This document shows, in pieces, positions 16,155-23,925 of a stretch of 31,639 bases of DNA. The position numbers and the translations under genes were made by a program. Below the pieces are notes generated by a model. The model was not told where the DNA came from, did not search any database, and worked only from the letters and a program-made list of their open reading frames with translations. The stretch is from JACIWB01 sp038818725. Lineage in GTDB: Archaea; Thermoplasmatota; E2; UBA202; JdFR-43. Within the stretch, counting starts at the first letter, position 1. The number at the start of each line of letters is the position of its first letter. The DNA is taken from contig JAWAYL010000009.1 in the NCBI GenBank assembly GCA_038818725.1, positions 1-31,639 of the forward strand, given 5' to 3'.

Positions 16155-17279
16155 ATGAAAATTGCATGGTTTACAGATACATGGCTCCCAACAAGAGATG
16201 GAGTTGTAACTTCATTGCTTTCATTTAAAAAAGAAATTGAAAGAAAGGGAAATGAAATTTATATTTTTGCTCCTGGAAAGGAAAATTATGAAGAGAATGA
16301 TGTTTTTTATTATAAATCAAGACCATTTAAAAAATATGAAAATTATAGATTCGTCTCTTTGCTTTCTTTTTTTTCAAAAAGAACCGAAAAAATTATAAAG
16401 AGAATAGAGCCAGGCGTGATACATTCGCATTCACCTGGCTTCATGGGCATTCACGCTTTGATTGCATCATATAAAACAGGAATTCCTCTTTTTTTTACAT
16501 ATCATACATTTATAGATGATTCTATATATCTGCTCACAAAAGATGAAAATTTTCAGAATTTTGCAAAAAAATTGCTTTATCTTTGGCTAAAATATTATAT
16601 GAAAAGATGCTCGTGCATTATTGCTCCTAGCAACTATACTGCAAGATATATAAATGAAAAGATAATTGAAAGAAGCATAGAAATTATTCCAACAGGTATA
16701 GATATAAAAAGATTTTCAAAATTAAAAAATAAAAAAAATAAAGAGAATAAAATAATTCTTCATGTTGGAAGAATAGTGAGAGAAAAAAATATTGATTTAA
16801 TTATAGAAGCAGCTCCATATATTCTTAAAAAAATGGACGCAATTTTTTTAATTGTTGGAGAAGGACCTGCAAGGAAGGAATATGAAGAAAAAGTTAAAAA
16901 AAAGGGTTTGCAAAATAACTTCATATTTACTGGATTTATAGATGATGAAAAATTGCTTGAATATTATCATTCAGCGGATGTTTTTGTTTTTCCTTCATTG
17001 TATGAAACGCAAGGTATTGTTGCACTTGAAGCAATGGCTTCTGGCCTGCCTGTGGTGGCTGCGAGAGCAAAGGCTCTTCCTGATTTTATAAAGGATGGAG
17101 AAAATGGCTATCTTTTTAATCCTTACGATGCGATGGAATTTGCTGAGAAAGTGATAAAAGCAATAGAGGATAAAAGAATTGTTGAAAAAGGACTTAAATT
17201 TGTTAAGAATTTCAGTATTGAAAGGATGGCGGAAAAACTGGTTGATTTATATGAAAGTAAAATGCAAAATAAAAATTGA
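16155..17279 (+). CDS. GT4-family glycosyltransferase
   Basis: 374 residues in the GT-B fold. The acceptor-domain start MKIAWFTDTWLPTRDGVVTS carries the Gly/Asp loop of GT4 enzymes, and HSHSPGFMGIHALI the catalytic-region His. The donor domain has HVGRIVREKNIDLIIEA, GEGPARKEYE, and the EX7E motif ETQGIVALEAMASGLPVVAA. Such enzymes transfer a sugar from a nucleotide donor, here perhaps to a lipid as in archaeal glycolipid synthesis (many relatives act on diacylglycerol or inositol lipids). The acceptor cannot be told. The 3' end overlaps pcc1 by 29 nt. Confidence 0.9.
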   Translation: MKIAWFTDTWLPTRDGVVTSLLSFKKEIERKGNEIYIFAPGKENYEENDVFYYKSRPFKKYENYRFVSLLSFFSKRTEKIIKRIEPGVIHSHSPGFMGIHALIASYKTGIPLFFTYHTFIDDSIYLLTKDENFQNFAKKLLYLWLKYYMKRCSCIIAPSNYTARYINEKIIERSIEIIPTGIDIKRFSKLKNKKNKENKIILHVGRIVREKNIDLIIEAAPYILKKMDAIFLIVGEGPARKEYEEKVKKKGLQNNFIFTGFIDDEKLLEYYHSADVFVFPSLYETQGIVALEAMASGLPVVAARAKALPDFIKDGENGYLFNPYDAMEFAEKVIKAIEDKRIVEKGLKFVKNFSIERMAEKLVDLYESKMQNKN

Positions 17280-17475
17280 GTTTAAAAGCAAGGAAGAAGC
17301 AAGAAATGTGAATGAGGTATTAAAAATAGATAATGAGAAATATATATCTACAAAAGTGAATGGGAAATTTATTGAAGCAGAAATTGAGGCAAATAAAATA
17401 ATGTCAATAATTCATACTTTAGATGATTTTTTTTCCTGTCTTAAAGAGGCAATTGAAATTTTCACTCAAATATAA
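17251..17475 (+). CDS. pcc1: KEOPS complex subunit Pcc1
   Basis: The ATG at 17251 gives 74 residues starting MKVKCKIKIEFKSKEEARNV, which fits Pcc1 length (75-85 aa); an upstream in-frame ATG at 17179 would add 24 residues lying inside the glycosyltransferase, so it was not chosen. The pattern of a beta-hairpin, ALxxDN-like VLKIDNEKY, strand FIEAEIEANKIMSIIHTLDDF and C-terminal helix is typical. Pcc1 dimerises and supports Kae1 in tRNA N6-threonylcarbamoyladenosine formation. No other KEOPS gene is present. It overlaps the convergent transglutaminase gene by 14 nt. Confidence 0.8.
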   Translation: MKVKCKIKIEFKSKEEARNVNEVLKIDNEKYISTKVNGKFIEAEIEANKIMSIIHTLDDFFSCLKEAIEIFTQI

Positions 17476-18412
17476 GGCTCTTCTTTTCTAACTCTACTTT
17501 TGGCATTTTATATGTTTTTCTAATCTTTTTATCATATTCTTCTTCGCCAATTTCTTGCAATATTTTCCTTCCTTTTTCATCTAAGGCAAGGACATTGTTG
17601 TTTATTTTAGCAACTGTTGCAGGCGATATTTTCAGCAATAAATTCATTCCTGTTGCAAGTCCAAATGGCAGAGATTCTGTTTTCATTATTCCTCCAGGAA
17701 TTGCCTCAAACCATATTCCAATTGAATCCTCCCCAAACTTTGTTATTGGTATACCAGTAGCTGCCTGCCTTTCTGGCAATGGGCCGACGTCAGCAACAAT
17801 CCATTTTCCATCTATATAAGCTTCTCCTTCTCCATGGAAAAGGAAATTCCCCATTGCTTCATACCACTCCACCATCAATGGATCAGGAGCAACAAATGTA
17901 TCATACCATTGAGGAATCATTGAAAGAGCATACAGCTTGTATCTTGCCTTTATTCCAGCAACTCTGCAAAGGGCTATAAAAAGAGATATTTTATGAAGGC
18001 ATGTTCCATATCCTTTCCTCAGTGTTTCATCTACATCCCAGAAAGGAACTATCTGAAGTATGACCTTTCTTTTAACAAATTCAAAAACATCATTTGCATA
18101 TTCATATGGTTCTTTTTCAAAAGCTCCAAGCTTGTTTGCCATTGCAATAATTTCTTTTGAATATGGATTGCAAAATAAAGTCGGGCGAAGATATTTCTCA
18201 TCTGATTTAATAAATTTCATATTCTCATTATATGAAGGTAATTCATAAACTCTTTTTGGAGGGGTGTAGCTTATTCCTTCCGCTCTTCTTAATTTTTTCA
18301 ATTTAAAAAAATTTTTTATCAAAACTTTGCTAAGAGAAAAGCCACCTCTTATAAAAAGCTTCATCATCTGCTTTTTTGGTATATATTCTTTTTCCTTCCA
18401 CTCTCTAAACAT
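17462..18412 (-). CDS. Transglutaminase-like cysteine enzyme
   Basis: 316 residues from the ATG at 18412, which overlaps the LuxE-like stop by 8 nt; an upstream in-frame ATG at 18436 would add eight residues. The core reads RKGYGTCLHKISLFIALCRV (Cys138), then FLFHGEGEAYIDGKWIVADV (His193, Asp208), the Cys-His-Asp triad in transglutaminase order. No signal peptide or membrane helix is clear, so it is likely cytoplasmic. Family members act as proteases, deamidases or acyl transferases. Coupling to an acyl-activating enzyme suggests acyl transfer, but this is inference. The long C-terminal region (about 225-316) is not recognised. Confidence 0.75.
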   Translation of the reverse strand: MFREWKEKEYIPKKQMMKLFIRGGFSLSKVLIKNFFKLKKLRRAEGISYTPPKRVYELPSYNENMKFIKSDEKYLRPTLFCNPYSKEIIAMANKLGAFEKEPYEYANDVFEFVKRKVILQIVPFWDVDETLRKGYGTCLHKISLFIALCRVAGIKARYKLYALSMIPQWYDTFVAPDPLMVEWYEAMGNFLFHGEGEAYIDGKWIVADVGPLPERQAATGIPITKFGEDSIGIWFEAIPGGIMKTESLPFGLATGMNLLLKISPATVAKINNNVLALDEKGRKILQEIGEEEYDKKIRKTYKMPKVELEKKSLIFE

Positions 18413-19766
18413 TTGTGTCACCCATATCCATTGCAAAAACTCTTCTCATTTCCTCAGCACAACCTCTTAATTCCTCACCTTTTGCTCTATTTACTTCTGG
18501 CTCAAGAACTTGACTGTTTTTTTCACAAACTGGACAATTTTCAATCATCTTTACTTCATCACCTGAAATTATGAAGCCAGGATAGCTGAAAGCAAGTCCA
18601 TCAAGAAAAGCAAATCTGCCTTTTTCCCCATATCCAACTTCTTCACCATTCTCATCTAGCACCATTACATGATAATAACTTTTTGGTATATGTAGATAAT
18701 GTCCTTCTCTGCAATGGAGCATCCATCCATTACCTTCAACCATTCCATATAAATCAAGGCAATTCTCTGGAGGTATGCCAAAAAATTTCTCAACTTTTTC
18801 TCTAAATTCCTTAACTGGCAATCTTTTGCCTTCATATATTTTCCATCCCCCACCAGTAAGCACCGCCCCATTTTCTCCAAAATCAAAAGCTTCACCACTT
18901 TCCTCTAGTTCTTCAATAACAAAATTAATTAAGAAAGGCAAGCCAACGAGAGCAATTTTTTTCTTTTCCTTCTCTTTTTTCCTTAACCATTCAATTACTC
19001 TATTAACTAACTTTTTTGTTTCCCTCTGAACCGCGTATCTTATAATTCTTCCTTTTAAGCTATTTTTCATTGCTTCCTGAATAACTTCCGCAGATATTTC
19101 TCTATCAAGAGCTATTTCAACACTTTTTATTGCATCAAAAAATACCTTGCAAACCTTTCCTGCAAAAACATTTGTTTTCAATGGATTCGGCATGAAAAGA
19201 TAACCATCTATTTCATATTCCCATACAGGATATGCCATCCCTATCACTGATTTTGCAATTGCATACTCGGAGGCATTAAATGTTCTGAAGTCGCGAGGAA
19301 TAAATGTGTGGCGCCCGCTTGTTCCACTGCTATAAGAAATTACAAGCCCTGCTTCATTGAACTTATTTATTATTTCATCAAATCCATAATTTTTTTTGAT
19401 TATTATATTTGGCAAATCGCCAGTATAAATTGTCGCAAGCCACATTGCAAATTCGCTGCCGGAAGGATATGCTTTAAAAAATTTATCTGGAAGCAATGGT
19501 ATTTTTTTAAAATCATCTATGCTTTTTATATCATCTGGGTTAACATTTTTTTCTTTGCAATATTTGTGGTAGAAAGAATTTTTTTCATAATGAAGCTTAA
19601 ATGCATATTTTATTGCCTTAAATTTATATTCATCCGCTTCTTTATCTGGCATATCATATAAATCATAGGGCTTAAAAACAGCTTCCTCTCCATAATTTAA
19701 CTCCGCTGGTATATAATTTTTTAGCCTCTTATTCATTTCATCGATATAATCCTCGTATTTTTTCAT
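18405..19766 (-). CDS. LuxE-like acyl-protein synthetase (ANL superfamily)
   Basis: 453 residues. The ATP-binding P-loop is SSGTSGRHTFIPRD (146-159). Later come AVLTGGGWKIYEG, DLYGMVEGNGWM (the acid/aromatic ANL motif) and the LuxE-type end GRFAFLDGLAFSYPGFIISG followed by ENCPVCEKN and RAKGEELRGCAEEMR. LuxE proteins activate a fatty acid or other carboxylate as acyl-AMP and hold or pass on the acyl group. The C-terminal CPVC and GCAEE Cys resemble the metal site and acyl-Cys region of that family. No LuxC reductase is adjacent, so this is not a luciferase-type complex. The next gene, overlapping by 8 nt, encodes a transglutaminase-like enzyme. Confidence 0.82.
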   Translation of the reverse strand: MKKYEDYIDEMNKRLKNYIPAELNYGEEAVFKPYDLYDMPDKEADEYKFKAIKYAFKLHYEKNSFYHKYCKEKNVNPDDIKSIDDFKKIPLLPDKFFKAYPSGSEFAMWLATIYTGDLPNIIIKKNYGFDEIINKFNEAGLVISYSSGTSGRHTFIPRDFRTFNASEYAIAKSVIGMAYPVWEYEIDGYLFMPNPLKTNVFAGKVCKVFFDAIKSVEIALDREISAEVIQEAMKNSLKGRIIRYAVQRETKKLVNRVIEWLRKKEKEKKKIALVGLPFLINFVIEELEESGEAFDFGENGAVLTGGGWKIYEGKRLPVKEFREKVEKFFGIPPENCLDLYGMVEGNGWMLHCREGHYLHIPKSYYHVMVLDENGEEVGYGEKGRFAFLDGLAFSYPGFIISGDEVKMIENCPVCEKNSQVLEPEVNRAKGEELRGCAEEMRRVFAMDMGDTNV

Positions 19767-19924
19767 TACTGAAAATTTATAAATTTTATTATATTCTTTA
19801 TTTAAAATTTAATTTAACTGAGTTAAAGAAAAATTTAATTATTATGAATGTTGCTCAATTTTATCATTTTTATTTTCAGTTATACCTGGAAAAGTTGGCA
19901 ATTAAAAACAAACTGTAAAAACAA

Positions 19925-20593
19925 CTACATATTTTTCATTTCTCTTTTTTTATTTATTCTCTTTATTCCCTCTTTTTTTCCAATTATTACTTCATCAGCA
20001 ATTCCAGCAAAAAAGCCATGCTCGACAACTCCTACAACTGCTTTTATTTCATCGCATATCCCTTTATCTATCCTACTGTATCTACAATCAACTATGAAGT
20101 TTCCATTATCAGTAACAAAATTTTTTCTTAATTCTGGAATGAAGCCAAATTTTTTTATTTTTTCAGCGGTTCTTTTCCATCCAAACTTTACAATTTCTAT
20201 AGGCAAAGGAAATGAAAAATTCTCAACAATTTTCCTTTCATCAACAACAATTATTTCTTTTTTGCTTATGCTTGCAACAATTTTCTCCCTAAGTAAAGCC
20301 CCTCCCCCTCCTTTTATAAGATTTAAATTTTTATCCACTTGATCAGCTCCATCAATTGTTAAATCTATTTCTTCATAATCATTTATATCAGCAATTTTTA
20401 TTCCATATTCTTTTGCAATTTTCTCGCTTTCAACAGATGTTGGTATTCCAATTATTTCAAGCCCTTCTTTAACTTTTTTACCTATTTCAATTATAGCATA
20501 TTTTGCAGTTGAGCCACTTCCAAGCCCAACAACCATTCCATCCTTTACTTGCTTAACCGCCTCCTCTGCTGCTTTCTTCTTTAATTCTTCCAC
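19925..20593 (-). CDS. rpiA: Ribose-5-phosphate isomerase A
   Basis: 222 residues, normal length. Phosphate-binding GLGSGSTAKY (23-32), DLTIDGADQVDKNLNLIKGG and GGGALLREK, with the catalytic Asp and Lys, and the end GIADEVIIGKKEGIKRI are all RpiA signatures. It interconverts ribose-5-P and ribulose-5-P for nucleotide synthesis. Translation starts with GTG at 20593. The TATA box on the minus strand at about 20615-20624 places transcription start at or near the GTG, a leaderless mRNA. It is divergent from RNase P RNA with interleaved promoters. Confidence 0.95.
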   Translation of the reverse strand: MEELKKKAAEEAVKQVKDGMVVGLGSGSTAKYAIIEIGKKVKEGLEIIGIPTSVESEKIAKEYGIKIADINDYEEIDLTIDGADQVDKNLNLIKGGGGALLREKIVASISKKEIIVVDERKIVENFSFPLPIEIVKFGWKRTAEKIKKFGFIPELRKNFVTDNGNFIVDCRYSRIDKGICDEIKAVVGVVEHGFFAGIADEVIIGKKEGIKRINKKREMKNM

Positions 20594-20597
20594 AAAA

Positions 20598-20627
20598 AAT
20601 ATTTATAAGCAGTATATATAAATTGAT
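20598..20627. promoter_or_regulatory. Interleaved divergent promoters of rpiA and RNase P RNA
   Basis: tatttataa (about 20600-20608) lies 20-28 nt before the RNase P RNA start on the plus strand. tttatatat on the minus strand (about 20615-20624) lies about 25 nt before the rpiA GTG. Each TATA box sits between the other box and the other start site, so the two pre-initiation complexes should exclude each other. Confidence 0.6.
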
Positions 20628-20917
20628 GGTCAGGAGTGGAAGCGCGGCTAACGGTGCACTGCACCGAGGAAATACCCTCCTCATTCCCAGGCCAGGGGCG
20701 TAAAAGCCAGGGCGAGAGCCCTGATGGAGGCGCAGAAAAGCCACAGCCAGAAGCGAGGATGATTTCCAGCGAATGACGTTGCTTCTGGATTTGGTGAAAC
20801 TACCTCCACCCTGGAGCAAGTCCAAGCACCGGGGTCGGCTGCCTGGGACCGCCCGGGGGTAGGACGCTGAGACGAATGCCGCGGAAACAGAAGAGGGATT
20901 ACTCTCCACACCTGACC
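20628..20917 (+). ncRNA. rnpB: RNase P RNA
   Basis: The GC-rich, 290-nt block has no coding use. P1 forms from GGTCAGGAGTGG (20628-20639) and CCACACCTGACC (20906-20917) with one mismatch. CR I is GAGGAAATACCCTC (20666-20679); CR IV/V is AGACGAATGCCGC followed by ACAGAAGAGGGATTA (20887-20901). P4 pairs 20671-20673 with 20898-20900 and 20675-20679 with 20893-20897, leaving one bulged base at 20674. The RNA is the catalytic part of the enzyme that cuts tRNA leaders. The bulge is A here, where nearly all RNase P RNAs have U. Confidence 0.9.
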
Positions 20918-20949
20918 AAAAATTTTTATTTTTGTGGACAATTAGGATT

Positions 20950-23031
20950 ATGAAAATATTAGCTCTGATTATTGCTTCTTTGCTTGTTTTCCCAACTTTT
21001 AGTTTAAAGGAAGAGGAAATGATTTTTTCTTTTTGTTTCAGCGAGCCAGAATTTGAGGAAGATAAAATAATTATTGAAGGATGCAGCTTGCATGAATATA
21101 AAGGGCTTATTATTCCTGTAAAAAGCCTTTTTATTCTTTTACCATATAAAAGAGATGTTAAGAGTATAGAAGTAAATGCAATAGAAAAATATGCAGGAGA
21201 ATATAGAATAGAGAAAGCAAAGCCTATTATTGTTGCAAATAAAAAAATTTTTCAACAAAGTGATGAATTTATTGAGGAAAAATATGAAATCGTTGGCAAT
21301 TTTTACTCAAGAGGATATAAAATTTTTGCTGTTAATTTGATTCCAATTGCATATAGAAATGGCAAGCTTTATTATCGCGAAAAAATGGAATTAAAAATAA
21401 AATTAAAAGAAAGCAACGAAAATGAACTTTATAGAGGAATTAAAGAAGACAAAGAATTTGTTGAAAAAATTGTTATAAATCCATGGGTTGCAGAAAGCTA
21501 TCCAGAAAAGAAAATAAGCAATAAATACGAATATTTAATAATAACAAAAAATGAATTCGTTGAAGCATTTGAAGAATTTGCAAAATATAAACAAAGCAAG
21601 GGAATAAAAGTAAAGGTAGCGAGCATTGAAGAAATAGAAAAAAATAGCAGCTTCTGGGGAGAAAAAGATATTTTCAATGATACTCAGGCAAAAATAAGGA
21701 ATTTTATAAGATATGCATATTCTGAATGGGGAATAAAATATGTATTGCTTGGAGGAGATGCAGATATAAACAATAGTAAGGAAAATATTTTGCCAGCCCG
21801 CTATCTTTATGCAAGCTGTGTTGGCCTGCCGCTCGGCGAGGAAATTGAGGCACAAATTCCTTCTGATGTTTATTATGCATGCCTTGATGGAAATTTTAAT
21901 GAAGATGAAGATGAGAAATGGGGAGAAAATTCAACTGACAATGAAAATGGAATAGAAGAAGCGGATCTTTTCAGCGAGGTTTGGGTAGGAAGAGTTTGTG
22001 CAGATAGCAAGCACGAGATAGAAAATTTTATCAGGAAAAGTAAATCATATGAAGAAAATGCTGAAAGCATGGAAGTTTTGCTCGTTGGTGAGTTTCTTGG
22101 ATTTGGAGGAATTGCAGACTGGGGAGGAAATTATATGGATGAAATTAAGCCTTTAATCCCTTCTTATTTCAATGTTACAACTCTTTATGAGAGAGATAGA
22201 TACTGGCATAAAGAAGAGCTAATTTCATTGCTTGAAAGAGGATGCAATTTTGTTAATCATCTTGGCCATGGATGGACAACACATGCTTTAAAAATGAGTA
22301 ATAGTGATTTGGATAATTTGCAAAATAAGGAATATTTCTTTTTATACTCCCAAACCTGTCTTGCTGGCTCTTTTGATAACGCATATCCTTATGGAGATGG
22401 CTATGCTTATTATAGCGATGATTGTTTTGCTGAACATTTAACTCTTTCTGAAAATGGAGCATTTGCTTGCATAATGAATTCAAGATATGGGTTAGGAATG
22501 GAAAATAGCACAGATTCGCCAGGGCAAAGATATAATCTCGCATTCTATGAAGGAATTTTTAAGAAAAATATTTATGAAATAGGAGGAGCGAATCATTATT
22601 CAAAAGAAGCAAATGTATGGAGAATAAATGAAAATGGAATGAGATGGATATATTATGAAACAAATCTTCTAGGCGATCCACAAATAAAAATAAAAGAGCC
22701 AGAGGAAAAAATAAATTTAAGCGTTGAAATATTAAAGCCATTAAAGGGATTATATATTCTTGATTTTGGCCCAATTTTTAAATTCATAAATTCAACAATA
22801 ATATTCGGAGCAATTTCAATTGTCGCAAGCGTTAGAAGCGAGCCAGAAGGAAAAATAAAAGAAGTAAAATTTTACATAAACAATGAAACAAAAGTAAGCT
22901 TTGCATCGCCACCTTATATCTGGCTATGGGACGAAAAATGCCATGGAAAATATAAGATAAGCATTGAGGCAATTGCAATAAATGGAAAAATGCAAAGAGA
23001 AAGTATTGATGTTTTTATTTTGAATTTATAA
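20950..23031 (+). CDS. Exported gingipain-like (C25) cysteine protease
   Basis: 693 residues from the ATG at 20950; an in-frame TTG at 20932 is poorly placed. Residues 1-18 are a signal peptide. About 20-165 is a propeptide-like domain. The C25 domain (about 180-600) has YLIITKNEFVEAFEEFAKYK, YVLLGGDADI, SEVWVGRVCAD, NHLGHGW (His440) and QTCLAGSFDN (Cys470), the gingipain catalytic pair. About 610-693 is an Ig-like C-terminal domain. Secreted C25 proteases are known from sediment archaea such as MBG-D, where they are thought to break down detrital protein. No C-terminal membrane helix is seen. The ATG is about 25-30 nt after AT-rich TATA-like sequence (20919-20933), directly after RNase P RNA. 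Confidence 0.88.
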   Translation: MKILALIIASLLVFPTFSLKEEEMIFSFCFSEPEFEEDKIIIEGCSLHEYKGLIIPVKSLFILLPYKRDVKSIEVNAIEKYAGEYRIEKAKPIIVANKKIFQQSDEFIEEKYEIVGNFYSRGYKIFAVNLIPIAYRNGKLYYREKMELKIKLKESNENELYRGIKEDKEFVEKIVINPWVAESYPEKKISNKYEYLIITKNEFVEAFEEFAKYKQSKGIKVKVASIEEIEKNSSFWGEKDIFNDTQAKIRNFIRYAYSEWGIKYVLLGGDADINNSKENILPARYLYASCVGLPLGEEIEAQIPSDVYYACLDGNFNEDEDEKWGENSTDNENGIEEADLFSEVWVGRVCADSKHEIENFIRKSKSYEENAESMEVLLVGEFLGFGGIADWGGNYMDEIKPLIPSYFNVTTLYERDRYWHKEELISLLERGCNFVNHLGHGWTTHALKMSNSDLDNLQNKEYFFLYSQTCLAGSFDNAYPYGDGYAYYSDDCFAEHLTLSENGAFACIMNSRYGLGMENSTDSPGQRYNLAFYEGIFKKNIYEIGGANHYSKEANVWRINENGMRWIYYETNLLGDPQIKIKEPEEKINLSVEILKPLKGLYILDFGPIFKFINSTIIFGAISIVASVRSEPEGKIKEVKFYINNETKVSFASPPYIWLWDEKCHGKYKISIEAIAINGKMQRESIDVFILNL

Positions 23032-23032
23032 T

Positions 23033-23890
23033 TTACACAACTCTCGCCTCCATACAGCAAATCCATATCATTTCAAATATCAAAGCTACAACTGCTGGTA
23101 TTGCTGCAGTGTAGCCAAAAAGGGAAGATGAAAGCAACATAACAAGTCCCTCATTTTTAAAAGAGGAAAATAAAGCATAATTAACAATCTTTTTATTATC
23201 GATACCAAATTTTTTTCCAAATATTTTTACAATTCCCCCTGTTCCAAAAGTTCTTATTGCCATCATTATTGAAAGAAAAATCAATGAGTTTTCAAGTAAA
23301 AAATTCCTGTTTTTTCCAACCATTGTAAAAATTATTATAAAAAACATCATATTCGATAAAATTTTTATCTTGTTTTCATCGATTTTCCTGTAAATAAAGC
23401 GAGACAAAAGAATGGGCATAATCAAAAGAACAATTATATTTTTAATCAGGATAAAGCTATTTACCTTTTGAGAAAGAAAAAGTATAATAATGAGAGGCAT
23501 CAAAAAAATCGAAAGAATATAGAGAAAAATAAGGGAAAAAAGAGAATGATGCTTCTCTCCTTTAAGCGCCCCGCTCAGCGGAACAACTAAAATTGCTGGT
23601 GGGGCGGATGCCATCACTATAAAACCCTCAAAATATTTTTTCATAAAAAAGCCCATCGCTATTATTATTGAAGAGAGGAAAGCATAATTAAGGAGAAAAG
23701 CATATATTAATTCCTTATACTCTTCCTTTATTTTTATTCTTAATGAAATATTTGATATTGAAAATGTCATTGCAAGAAATAAAGCGAGAGTTGCAAGCTC
23801 ATCAGCGTATGGTATTTCTCCAAAAAGAATTCCAAGAATAATTGCGATTATAACTGAAAATGAGAAACTTGAAATAATTTTTGAAAGCAT
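23033..23890 (-). CDS. BASS-family (bile acid:Na+ symporter-like) transporter
   Basis: 285 residues with about nine or ten hydrophobic helices. Family-like features are MASAPPAILVVPLSGALKGE (the small-residue stretch in helix 4), and SSFKNEGLVMLLSSSLFG followed by AIPAVVALIFEMIW, which aligns with the Na+-site helices of the BASS fold (PF01758). It is probably a sodium-coupled carrier of organic anions. An arsenite-ACR3 role is less likely because the key Cys of ACR3 is not seen. It is convergent with the protease gene, and its start lies 35 nt from the glycerate kinase start. Confidence 0.7.
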   Translation of the reverse strand: MLSKIISSFSFSVIIAIILGILFGEIPYADELATLALFLAMTFSISNISLRIKIKEEYKELIYAFLLNYAFLSSIIIAMGFFMKKYFEGFIVMASAPPAILVVPLSGALKGEKHHSLFSLIFLYILSIFLMPLIIILFLSQKVNSFILIKNIIVLLIMPILLSRFIYRKIDENKIKILSNMMFFIIIFTMVGKNRNFLLENSLIFLSIMMAIRTFGTGGIVKIFGKKFGIDNKKIVNYALFSSFKNEGLVMLLSSSLFGYTAAIPAVVALIFEMIWICCMEARVV

Positions 23891-23925
23891 GTATAAAATT
23901 AAATATGATTATTTATTTTTTTGTG

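Noticed and set aside
17179..17250. N-terminal extension of Pcc1 from an upstream ATG
   Set aside because: The extra 24 residues lie inside the glycosyltransferase gene and exceed the normal Pcc1 length; ATG at 17251 gives the family start.
19848..19920. Short plus-strand frame (about 24 codons) between LuxE-like gene and rpiA
   Set aside because: Too short, with no motif, ribosome site or context to support a gene.
20628..20917. SRP (7S) RNA or an rRNA fragment at this GC-rich block
   Set aside because: No SRP helix 8 signature is present; P1 pairing and the GAGGAAA and ACAGAA regions fit RNase P RNA.
20553..20941. Minus-strand frames across RNase P RNA
   Set aside because: They overlap a structured RNA and the rpiA start; composition reflects the RNA and not a protein.
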